Shown here piece by piece: positions 47,298 to 54,452 of a stretch of 64,000 nt of DNA. This DNA comes from Streptomyces sp. 1222.5 (GTDB lineage Bacteria > Actinomycetota > Actinomycetes > Streptomycetales > Streptomycetaceae), in the NCBI RefSeq assembly GCF_900105245.1, contig NZ_FNSZ01000001.1, positions 5,020,001 through 5,084,000 of the forward strand. The letters are read 5' to 3'. The notes beneath the pieces are model-generated. The model saw only the letters and a program-made list of their open reading frames with translations, ran no database searches and was not told where the DNA came from. The position numbers and the translations under genes are program-made. Position 1 is the first letter of the stretch. The number at the start of each line of letters is the position of its first letter.

Positions 47298-47831
47298 TCA
47301 GCCGACGAGCGCGGCGGTGGGCAGCAGCAGGGCACCGGCGCAGAAGGCGATCAGGCCGGTGCGGATCCACCGGTGCTTGGAGGCGGCGATGCGGCTGTTC
47401 TCGGCGAGTGCCGCCAGCAGCCCGGCGGCGGGGTCCCGCTCGGTGTCGGCGAGCGCCTGGGCCAGCCGGCCCTCCCGGACCGCCTGGTGGATGTCGCCGA
47501 AGTAGCACAGCGGGCGTCCCTCGGCCCAGGACCCGCTGCGGTAGCGGGGCAGTACGGCGAGCAGCAGCGCGAGCAGCGACAGGGCCAGCCCCGCCGCACC
47601 GGCCCACCACAGGCCGGTCCCGGAGGCGGACAGCCGGCTCGGCGACCAGTTCCGCCCGGCGACCAGACCGGAGAACAGCCCGGCCGTCATGCCCAGCGCC
47701 GCCACCAGCACGGAGGCCTTGGCGTCGGCCCGCGCGATCTCGTCACGCAGCTCGCCGAGCAGCCGCTCCGCGGTGCGCCGGCCCTCGGCGGTGGGAGCGC
47801 CCGGCGGTGCTGTCGTGCCGGGGGCGGTCAC
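47298..47831 (-). CDS. Pycsar effector-like membrane protein (PF18967/DUF5706-like)
   Basis: The product is 177 aa. A disordered N-terminus is followed by a helix ending RADAKASVLVAALGMTAGLF, which enters the first membrane segment. A second segment is WWAGAAGLALSLLALLLAVLP. Then comes the signature loop PLCYFGDIHQAVREG, a long helix (AENSRIAASKHRWIRTG) and a third C-terminal membrane segment. The ADAKAS and YFGDI motifs and helix order match the Pycsar effector (PycTM) domain. No cyclic-nucleotide-binding domain is fused to it. The GTG start overlaps the SPFH gene stop by 4 bp. Confidence 0.82.
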   Translation of the reverse strand: MTAPGTTAPPGAPTAEGRRTAERLLGELRDEIARADAKASVLVAALGMTAGLFSGLVAGRNWSPSRLSASGTGLWWAGAAGLALSLLALLLAVLPRYRSGSWAEGRPLCYFGDIHQAVREGRLAQALADTERDPAAGLLAALAENSRIAASKHRWIRTGLIAFCAGALLLPTAALVG

Positions 47832-49243
47832 GCCGACCCCGCCTCGGGATGCTCCCTCGGCGTGGTGCCGGGCGCGGGCGGCACGACCGGTGCGGGCCCG
47901 TCGGACACGAGCGTCAGCGGGGGTGCGGACGCCGTCGCCGGCGGGGCGGGCGGCGGGGGAGCGGCCGGGGCGGCGTACGACGCCGCCGGATCGTACGGCG
48001 GCTGCCCGTAGGAAGCCTGGCCGGGTGCCGGCGGGGCGTGGCCGGGCTGTCCTTGCGCGGTCCCGCCGTACGGGTCCTGCCCGTACGAGGGTTGCCCGTA
48101 CGGCGGCGGTCCGTACGGGGATCGGCCGTACGGCCCGGCGGTCCCCTGCGCCGCCGGGTCGTACGGTGTCGGGGCGCCGGGCGCCGGGTACGGCGCCGAC
48201 GGCGGGGCGGGCGGTTGGCCGGGCGCGTAGGGCTGCGGCGGCGGGGCGTACGGCGCCTGCGGGGGCACGCCCGGCGGCAGGGCCTGGGGCGGCGCAGCCT
48301 GCTCGCTCATGAGGTCGTCGACGGAGCGCAGCACCGACCGGGCCGACTCCGCCTTCTGGTAGTCCTCCAGGCTGTCCCCGGCGATGACCGCCAGCTCCTT
48401 GCGGATCGCCCCGAGCTGGTCCCGCTGCAGGGTGCCGATGACCATCTTGGTGTCGCCGGGGTGGGCCGCTAGATGCAGGGCCCACGCGGCGACGCCGCCG
48501 TGCTGGAGCCAGTACTGGTAGAAGGCGATCTTCTGGGCGACCAGTTCCTGCGACTGGTGTTCGCGCAGGACCTCCAGCTGGTGCTCCAGCTGTGCCTGCC
48601 GCATCCGATACTCGTGCTCGGGGTCGAGCATCTCCGACTCGTAGCGCAGGGTCCGCTTGCGCCGGCGATGGACGATCGCGTCCTCGTCGAGGCGCAGCCG
48701 CACCACGCAGGTCACCTGCAGGCCGGTCCCGGCGGCGAAGGTGCCGTCCTCCTCGACCGCCCGCTGCACCGCCCGTTCCGCGGCCGGGCTGTCCTCGATG
48801 GCGAAGCGCCGGGTCACCGGCCGTGCCACCTGCTGGAGTTCGCGGGTGAGCCGGGTCGGCACGTCCCGTTCGCCACTCGCCACGAACGCCTTCGGGTCGG
48901 CCACCCGCCAGGTGAGGTCGGCGGTGGCGCCGAAGGAGAACGCGTCGTCGTCGCTGGGCAGTTCGAGCTCCAGCTGGACCGGGTGGCTGCCCATGTCCAC
49001 CTCGTAGACGGAGGTGTAGCGACGGGTCGCGGCCTCCGTACGGCTCGGGCGGTGCGGCGGCATGAAGACGTCGTACGAGCCGCCCGCGGTGACGAACACC
49101 AGGGCGTGGTCGATCGCGCCGATCGTGCGGCGTGCGGTGTAGTCGAACCGCGAGATCGGACGGACGGTCAGCACGGGGTCGACCAGTGCGGTGTGCCGGT
49201 CGGCGTGCTGGGTCCACTCCGGCGGGCGGCGGAAGTCCGCCAT
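47828..49243 (-). CDS. SPFH/band-7-like protein with Pro/Tyr/Gln-rich tail
   Basis: The product is 471 aa. Residues ~25-215 resemble an SPFH/band-7 domain (VFVTAGGSYDVFMPPHRPSR, ADLTWRVADPKAFVAS, RAVEEDGTFAAGTGLQVTCVV). A charged helical region follows (YRMRQAQLEHQLEVLREHQS, ~225-310). The C-terminal 160 residues are PYG/PPQ-rich and disordered. SPFH proteins assemble into membrane-associated rings or rafts. No transmembrane helix is visible. RBS GAGGAG. It lies 30 bp after the 709-aa gene and overlaps the PycTM-like gene. Confidence 0.75.
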   Translation of the reverse strand: MADFRRPPEWTQHADRHTALVDPVLTVRPISRFDYTARRTIGAIDHALVFVTAGGSYDVFMPPHRPSRTEAATRRYTSVYEVDMGSHPVQLELELPSDDDAFSFGATADLTWRVADPKAFVASGERDVPTRLTRELQQVARPVTRRFAIEDSPAAERAVQRAVEEDGTFAAGTGLQVTCVVRLRLDEDAIVHRRRKRTLRYESEMLDPEHEYRMRQAQLEHQLEVLREHQSQELVAQKIAFYQYWLQHGGVAAWALHLAAHPGDTKMVIGTLQRDQLGAIRKELAVIAGDSLEDYQKAESARSVLRSVDDLMSEQAAPPQALPPGVPPQAPYAPPPQPYAPGQPPAPPSAPYPAPGAPTPYDPAAQGTAGPYGRSPYGPPPYGQPSYGQDPYGGTAQGQPGHAPPAPGQASYGQPPYDPAASYAAPAAPPPPAPPATASAPPLTLVSDGPAPVVPPAPGTTPREHPEAGSA

Positions 49244-49273
49244 GGGGCAACTCCTCGTTCTACCTGGGGTGGT

Positions 49274-51403
49274 TCAGGTGTTCGTGGCTGAATGCAGCAG
49301 GGTGAGGAAGTGGTCGGCCGTACGCGGGCCGTCGTTCTCGGCGCGCAGCACGCGCAGTTCGTATGCGAGGCGTTTGCGGTCGTCCGCGGTGACGACCAGC
49401 GCGGGGAGCAGGAACTCCAGCGCCAGGGCGGCGTCCGCCCGTCGCTCGGCGACGTACAACCAGGTGCGCAGGGCGTTCAGCGCGGGCCGGGTGTGCGTGC
49501 GGTCATTGAGCGCGGTGCGCCACAGGGTGGCCATGTCACGGGCGGTGTCCGCCTCGTACATGCCGGTTTCCGCGTACCAGCCGACCAGCGCTCCCTCCTC
49601 GTCGTTGGAGCAGGCGCGGACGAAAGCGGCCAGGGCGAGGTCGCGTACGGCCGGTGAGTCCTGGTACAGCAGCCGTACGAACTCGGCCAGCACCTCTCCG
49701 CCACTGTGCCCGGCGGACAGCAGCAGGGCGGCGGACTCGGTGAGGTTGTCGCGCTCCACTTCACTGCTGGCGTCGACCCCTGCTCGGGTGGCCAGTGCGC
49801 CGAGTGCCGGTCCGGCCAGGTCGGGGCGGAGCGGAGCGAGCTGGCCGAGGGCGCGAATGGCCGTCCAGCGACGGGCGGCACGCGGGTCGGAACACCACTG
49901 GGTGAGCAACCGCATCAGGGCGGGTGCGCCGAGGACCTGAGCGAGTGTGAGGGTGTTCGCCGCGATGATGCGCGGACCGAACGAACGGGAGGTCGCCCAG
50001 CTGTCGACCAGGAGGGCCATGGTCGAAGCCAGGTCGGCGTCGGCGAGCAGCGCGGTCGCCGCGGCGGCGCGTGTTCGCACCAGCGGGCGGCCGTCGCGGG
50101 CGAGCTGTTTCAGCCATTCGACCAGCGCCGGACGCGCCGACGGATGGCCGGTCCACACTTCGGTCAGCAGAACCCGAGGGGTTCTTTCGTCGAGGAACCC
50201 GGCTACGAACTGCGGGATCGGCCCCCAGTCGGTCGACTCCTGCCGTACCTCTCCGACGGCCCGTGCGAGCGTCAGTCGGTCTTCGGCAGCCGGTCCGAAC
50301 ACCGGAATCTCCGGCGGAAGTTCGGGGTTCTGCAGTCGCTGGAAGTGCACGAACAGCTTGTCGGCCAGCTCGGCGGCGAGGACATAGGGGGCCTGGTCGA
50401 AGACAGCGAGCGAGATGAGGAACGCCTTGTCCCGCAGTCCTGTCGCCGGGTCGCCGAGCCAGTCGCGGCACTGCTTCTCGACCGCCGCCTGCCCGAAGTC
50501 CGCGAGCCCTGCCAACGCCTCCCGGCTGCCGTCGTAAGTTGCCAGCGTCTCGGCGAACGCGGCGGCCTCGGCCGGCCGGCGGTCGGTGGCCGCCAGGAAG
50601 CCGCCGACCGGATCCAGGGCGAGCAGGGCGTCGACGTCGTCCGGTCTGCGGCGGCCGAGGAGTGCCCGCACGATCTCCGGCGCGGTAGGCGGTGTCCAGC
50701 GGCAGGGCGTGACACCGGGCAGGTGCGGCGAGCTCTCGACGGTGACGACGAGGTAGCCGTCCACCTTGACGAGCTGGTCGCGGGCGGCGAACAGGTGAGT
50801 GTCACGTAACGGCCGGTTGCGGCTGAGGGGCAGATCGCGGAGGACGTGCCCACCGGGGCGGGTGAGCTGCGTGCTCAGGGCCGCGGGGGCTGTCTCCGGG
50901 CTCAGGGCGTGGATGCCCGACGTACCGCCCAGGCGGTGCAGCAGCATCAGGGCGGCGGCGTAACGGCCGGTGGCGTGTGCGCCGGACAGGATCAGCACTC
51001 GCTCCTCGCGCAGCCGCTCAAGGGCGGATGTGAAAGCGGGGCCGTCGGCGAAGACCTCGGCGAGTTCCTTCAGCCTGTCGGGGGGAATCTCACCGGAAGC
51101 GTTCGGGGTGGCTCCCGGTGCGCCGTGGTAGTGGTGTTCGGTACGGCCCCCCAGGTAGACGTCGCCGCCGACCTGCCCGCCGGACACTCCGTGCTGCGCA
51201 CCGCCGACCAAGCTGCCGCCGAAGCGGGTGTCGTCACCGAGGAAGAACCCGGGTGTGTGCGCGAACAGTTCACGCTGCGCGGCCCGCGCCTCCTGGGAGT
51301 GATCCGCTTCCGGTTCCAGGTCCGTGTCGCTGGGCAGCCCCTCCGGAGAGTCGGGAGCCTCCGGGGATGCCTGGTCGGGTTCCGCGTTCGGGGACGCCGT
51401 CAC
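49274..51403 (-). CDS. Large NTPase-like/alpha-solenoid protein with Gly-rich tag
   Basis: The product is 709 aa. An acidic disordered N-terminus leads to the tag RFGGSLVGGAQHGVSGG...VYLGG (residues 60-86), which is shared with the upstream cyclase. Residues ~130-250 resemble a P-loop domain with a degenerate Walker A (LILSGAHATGRYAAAL, Arg in place of Lys). The remaining two thirds are helical repeats of HEAT/solenoid type (RRWTAIRALGQLAPLRPDLA). This layout resembles STAND-like conflict proteins but NTP binding is uncertain. The GTG start overlaps the cyclase stop by 4 bp. Confidence 0.7.
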   Translation of the reverse strand: MTASPNAEPDQASPEAPDSPEGLPSDTDLEPEADHSQEARAAQRELFAHTPGFFLGDDTRFGGSLVGGAQHGVSGGQVGGDVYLGGRTEHHYHGAPGATPNASGEIPPDRLKELAEVFADGPAFTSALERLREERVLILSGAHATGRYAAALMLLHRLGGTSGIHALSPETAPAALSTQLTRPGGHVLRDLPLSRNRPLRDTHLFAARDQLVKVDGYLVVTVESSPHLPGVTPCRWTPPTAPEIVRALLGRRRPDDVDALLALDPVGGFLAATDRRPAEAAAFAETLATYDGSREALAGLADFGQAAVEKQCRDWLGDPATGLRDKAFLISLAVFDQAPYVLAAELADKLFVHFQRLQNPELPPEIPVFGPAAEDRLTLARAVGEVRQESTDWGPIPQFVAGFLDERTPRVLLTEVWTGHPSARPALVEWLKQLARDGRPLVRTRAAAATALLADADLASTMALLVDSWATSRSFGPRIIAANTLTLAQVLGAPALMRLLTQWCSDPRAARRWTAIRALGQLAPLRPDLAGPALGALATRAGVDASSEVERDNLTESAALLLSAGHSGGEVLAEFVRLLYQDSPAVRDLALAAFVRACSNDEEGALVGWYAETGMYEADTARDMATLWRTALNDRTHTRPALNALRTWLYVAERRADAALALEFLLPALVVTADDRKRLAYELRVLRAENDGPRTADHFLTLLHSATNT
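51147..51229 (-). repeat. Tag-coding repeat, copy in the 709-aa gene
   Basis: This encodes residues 60-86 of the NTPase-like protein. It matches the cyclase tag (51421-51506) at 23 of 27 residues. The surrounding sequences are unrelated, so the tag was duplicated or is under strong shared constraint. Confidence 0.85.
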
Positions 51404-52272
51404 GACTCCCCGCCCGTCGTTCCGCCGAGGTGCACGTCCCCGGTGACCCGGCCGCCGGAGACGCCGTGCTGGTCCCCGCCGACGAGGCTGCCGCCGAAGC
51501 GGGGCGAGCCGCTGCCGAAGTGGAAGACGGCGCCTCCGGTGGGCGCGGGGGGCTGCGGCTCAGGTGCGTCCGGTGCCGGTGTGCCGGGCGCGGGCGCCTC
51601 CCGCGCCGGCGGCCGGGCGGCCGGTGCCCCCGGTTCCGGGACGTCCCCCGGCGTGCCCGGCACCGGGGCTTGGCCCGTGCCACCGCGGTCCTCGCCGGTG
51701 TGCGGCACCGGCCCGTGGAGCCAGGCGCGCAGCGGACCGTTCTTGCTGGTCAGGGTCACCGGGTGGAAGTCGGCGGCGCGGACGCCGTGGTGGTCGTGGC
51801 GCACGATTCCCGCGTGCACGCCCTCCGACACGCACAGCGCGAAGCCGTTGTCCCGTTCCCGCAGGGCGGCGCGCAGCAGCGGGGCGTCGAGCAGCCGGCA
51901 GGCGTGGTTGAGGTCGGAGCCGACCCACCCCCCGTGCTCGTCCACGGCCACGTACCCGTCGGCGACCACGCCCCGCAGCCGGATCTGCGCCGAGCTCGAC
52001 GCGCGCCGGTTGTAACCGTGCAGCTGGGCGGGCACCTCGGTGAGCAGCGTCCGCAGCAGCGCCGGCACGGACGCGCCCGCGTCGATCAGCTCCATGACGG
52101 AGTCGCCGCGGTCGGCCCGCCGCCGCAGGGTCTCGTCGACACCGGCGCTCTCCAGGGCACGGTCGGCGATGTCGTAGAGCACCCGCCGCAGATACGCCTG
52201 CTCCACGTCGTCCCGGTCGCTGTACTTCTCGATGTCGAGCAGGAGCATCGTCCGGCTCACGGGATCGTTCAT
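51400..52272 (-). CDS. Class III nucleotide cyclase-domain protein with Gly-rich C-terminal tag
   Basis: The product is 290 aa. Residues ~5-175 show all key class III cyclase positions: metal Asp13 (LLLDIEKYS), metal Asp57 (RADRGDSVMELI), and the transition-state pair Asn122/Arg126 (VGSDLNHACRLL), preceded by RLRGVVADGYVAVD. It is therefore probably active; which NTP it cyclises cannot be told by eye. A Pro/Ala-rich linker (~185-250) leads to the tag RFGGSLVGGDQHGVSGG...VHLGG (258-284). ATG after GAGAGG. It starts a five-gene overlapping array and lies 154 bp downstream of a Crp/Fnr gene. Confidence 0.8.
   Translation of the reverse strand: MNDPVSRTMLLLDIEKYSDRDDVEQAYLRRVLYDIADRALESAGVDETLRRRADRGDSVMELIDAGASVPALLRTLLTEVPAQLHGYNRRASSSAQIRLRGVVADGYVAVDEHGGWVGSDLNHACRLLDAPLLRAALRERDNGFALCVSEGVHAGIVRHDHHGVRAADFHPVTLTSKNGPLRAWLHGPVPHTGEDRGGTGQAPVPGTPGDVPEPGAPAARPPAREAPAPGTPAPDAPEPQPPAPTGGAVFHFGSGSPRFGGSLVGGDQHGVSGGRVTGDVHLGGTTGGES
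51421..51506 (-). repeat. Tag-coding repeat, copy in the cyclase gene
   Basis: This encodes residues 258-284 of the cyclase protein, just before its C-terminus. It is the partner of the copy at 51147-51229. Confidence 0.85.
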
Positions 52273-52426
52273 GGTCGCCTCTCGGGTCGTGCCGTGGTGG
52301 TCGGGCCGCGCCGTCAGCAGCGTGGCGCGCGGGGCTGCGGGGGCGTGAGGACGGATGACCCACTCGGACTGTGACCGTGTGCACAGACGGCGCCCGGGCC
52401 CGCGGCCGGCGCCGTGCGCGGGCCGC

Positions 52427-53185
52427 TCACTCCGGCGCCTCCGCCCGCGCGATCCGGCGCAGCACGTCCGGTCGTACGATCACCAGCGCCCGGCGGCCGG
52501 TGCGGACCACATCGCGTTCCCGCAGGTCCTTCAGGAGCCGCTGCACCGCCTCGCGCGACGCGCCCACCGAGCCGGCCAGCTCCTGCTTGCTCAGCGGTAC
52601 GGCCAGCTCGACACCGTCACCGGTGCGGCGGCCGTGGGTGCGGGCGAGGTCGAGCAGCAGGGTCGCGAACCGTTCGCGGACGGACAGGGAGGCGAACTCC
52701 AGCCGGCGCCGGTCGGCGGCGCGGGTGCGGTCCGAGGTGAGTCCGAGCAGGGCGAACGAGACGGCGGGGGAGTCCGCCAGGAACTGCGTGAAACGCTCGC
52801 GCTGGACGGCCACGGCCCGTACCCGTTCCAGTGTCGTCACGGTGGCCGAGCGGGTCCGGCCGGTCAGCGCGGCCGACTCGCCGATGACGTCACCCGGCCC
52901 GCGCAGCGCGAGCAGGGCTTCGTAGCCGTTCGCGGCCGCCGCGGTGACCTTCGTCCAGCCGTCCACGACGAACAACACGTGCGCGGACGGCTCCCGCTGG
53001 CGCAGGAGCACGGCCCGGGGCGCGAAGTCCAGCCCGTGGCCGAGCGCGAGCAGCGCGGCCCGGTCCGCCCTTTCCAGCCGGGCCAGGAACGGCACCCGGT
53101 CGTCGAGTCCGTCGTCCCCCGGTGTGTCCTCCGGTGCCCCGGCCGGCGTCTGCCTCGGTAACGCGTGCGGTATGTCCCCCGTCAT
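52427..53185 (-). CDS. Crp/Fnr-family transcriptional regulator
   Basis: The product is 252 aa. The N-terminal cyclic-nucleotide-binding domain has LLRQREPSAHVLFVVDGWTK and a phosphate-binding cassette GESAALTGRTRSATV that keeps the Glu and Arg-Ser-Ala ligands. The C-terminal winged helix-turn-helix reads LSKQELAGSVGASREAVQRLLKDL. It should bind a cyclic nucleotide and DNA. Located directly upstream of, and in line with, the cyclase operon, it is a natural candidate to sense its product (inference). MTGDIPHALP at 53185 is the likely start. Confidence 0.88.
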   Translation of the reverse strand: MTGDIPHALPRQTPAGAPEDTPGDDGLDDRVPFLARLERADRAALLALGHGLDFAPRAVLLRQREPSAHVLFVVDGWTKVTAAAANGYEALLALRGPGDVIGESAALTGRTRSATVTTLERVRAVAVQRERFTQFLADSPAVSFALLGLTSDRTRAADRRRLEFASLSVRERFATLLLDLARTHGRRTGDGVELAVPLSKQELAGSVGASREAVQRLLKDLRERDVVRTGRRALVIVRPDVLRRIARAEAPE

Positions 53186-53338
53186 CCAACCTCGCCCCCA
53201 AGCGGAACAGCGACCGCTCAACGTACAGAGGCGGCGGGCCGCGCGGGACGGGAACGGGCGGGATTCACGCGGAAGGGCCACGGGCCCTCCACGAGGAAGC
53301 GGGACATGTCCGGCGTGTCGGGGCGCACTCCATTTGTT

Positions 53339-53367
53339 TTGACCGAAGTCCGTGAGGTAGGTACGCT
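53339..53367 (+). promoter_or_regulatory. Promoter of the str (rpsL) operon
   Basis: A -35 TTGACC (53339-53344) and -10 TACGCT (53362-53367) are separated by exactly 17 bp. A ~195-nt leader follows before rpsL. Confidence 0.8.
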
Positions 53368-53493
53368 CAGACCTTGTGCCTGGGGTGTGCCCTGGCTCTC
53401 GTGCGTGCCTTCAAACCGCATGGCGAGCTGTGAACGGCCACCGTAAATCCGTGCCCCTTTCGCCTCACGGCGGGAGCGGGAGTCTGCGGGATT

Positions 53494-53520
53494 CGACACA
53501 CCCGACCGCGTGGGTCGGAG
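53494..53520 (+). promoter_or_regulatory. Conserved leader hairpin element, rpsL copy
   Basis: These 27 nt are identical to 61463-61489 in the rpsJ leader. The core CCGACC-GCGTG-GGTCGG can form a small hairpin. It lies about 50 nt before the rpsL start. The word CGGCGGGAGCG also precedes both copies. Confidence 0.8.
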
Positions 53521-53568
53521 AAGTTCCAGGTTAGCTGTACCTATCGGCACACAGAAACCGGAGAAGTA

Positions 53569-53940
53569 GTGCCTACGATCCAGCAGCTGGTCCGTAAGGG
53601 CCGGCAGGACAAGGTCGAGAAGAACAAGACGCCCGCACTCGAGGGTTCCCCTCAGCGTCGTGGCGTCTGCACGCGTGTGTTCACGACCACCCCGAAGAAG
53701 CCGAACTCGGCCCTCCGTAAGGTCGCGCGTGTGCGTCTGACCAGCGGCATCGAGGTCACGGCCTACATTCCGGGTGAGGGACACAACCTGCAGGAGCACT
53801 CCATCGTGCTCGTGCGCGGCGGCCGTGTGAAGGACCTGCCGGGTGTTCGATACAAGATCATCCGTGGCTCCCTCGACACCCAGGGTGTCAAGAACCGCAA
53901 GCAGGCCCGTTCCCGCTACGGCGCCAAGAAGGAGAAGTAA
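53569..53940 (+). CDS. rpsL: 30S ribosomal protein S12
   Basis: The product is 123 aa from a GTG start (MPTIQQLVRKGRQDKVEKNK). The decoding-site loops are wild-type (TTPKKPNSALRK and RGGRVKDLPGVRY), so the classical streptomycin-resistance lysines are unchanged. First gene of the str operon. AACCGGAGAAGTA precedes the start. Confidence 0.97.
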   Translation: MPTIQQLVRKGRQDKVEKNKTPALEGSPQRRGVCTRVFTTTPKKPNSALRKVARVRLTSGIEVTAYIPGEGHNLQEHSIVLVRGGRVKDLPGVRYKIIRGSLDTQGVKNRKQARSRYGAKKEK

Positions 53941-53942
53941 GA

Positions 53943-54413
53943 ATGCCTCGTAAGGGCCCCGCCCCGAAGCGCCCGGTCATCATCGACCCGGTCTACGGTT
54001 CTCCTCTGGTCACGTCGCTCATCAACAAGGTGCTGCTGAACGGCAAGCGCTCCACCGCCGAGCGCATCGTCTACGGCGCCATGGAGGGTCTGCGTGAGAA
54101 GACGGGCAACGACCCGATCATCACGCTGAAGCGCGCGCTGGAGAACATCAAGCCGACCCTCGAGGTCAAGTCCCGCCGTGTCGGTGGTGCGACGTACCAG
54201 GTTCCGATCGAGGTCAAGCCCGGTCGTGCCAACACGCTCGCGCTGCGCTGGCTGGTCGGTTACTCCCGCGCCCGTCGCGAGAAGACCATGACCGAGCGTC
54301 TGCTCAACGAGCTTCTCGACGCCTCCAACGGCCTGGGTGCCGCTGTGAAGAAGCGCGAGGACACGCACAAGATGGCCGAGTCCAACAAGGCCTTCGCGCA
54401 CTACCGCTGGTAG
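53943..54413 (+). CDS. rpsG: 30S ribosomal protein S7
   Basis: The product is 156 aa: MPRKGPAPKRPVIIDPVYGS through ANKAFAHYRW-type C-terminus. It nucleates the 30S head and often represses the str operon. It starts 2 bp after the rpsL stop, using the GGAGAAG at the end of rpsL as ribosome site. Confidence 0.97.
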   Translation: MPRKGPAPKRPVIIDPVYGSPLVTSLINKVLLNGKRSTAERIVYGAMEGLREKTGNDPIITLKRALENIKPTLEVKSRRVGGATYQVPIEVKPGRANTLALRWLVGYSRARREKTMTERLLNELLDASNGLGAAVKKREDTHKMAESNKAFAHYRW

Positions 54414-54452
54414 TCGCTACCCACATCGAGACCGAGAGAAGACTGAAGCCTT

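Larger units (their letters stand above)
53186..53568. other. Intergenic region between Crp gene and rpsL
   Basis: These 383 bp contain no gene. They hold the divergent promoters of the Crp/Fnr gene (not resolved) and rpsL, plus the rpsL leader with the shared hairpin element. Confidence 0.7.
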
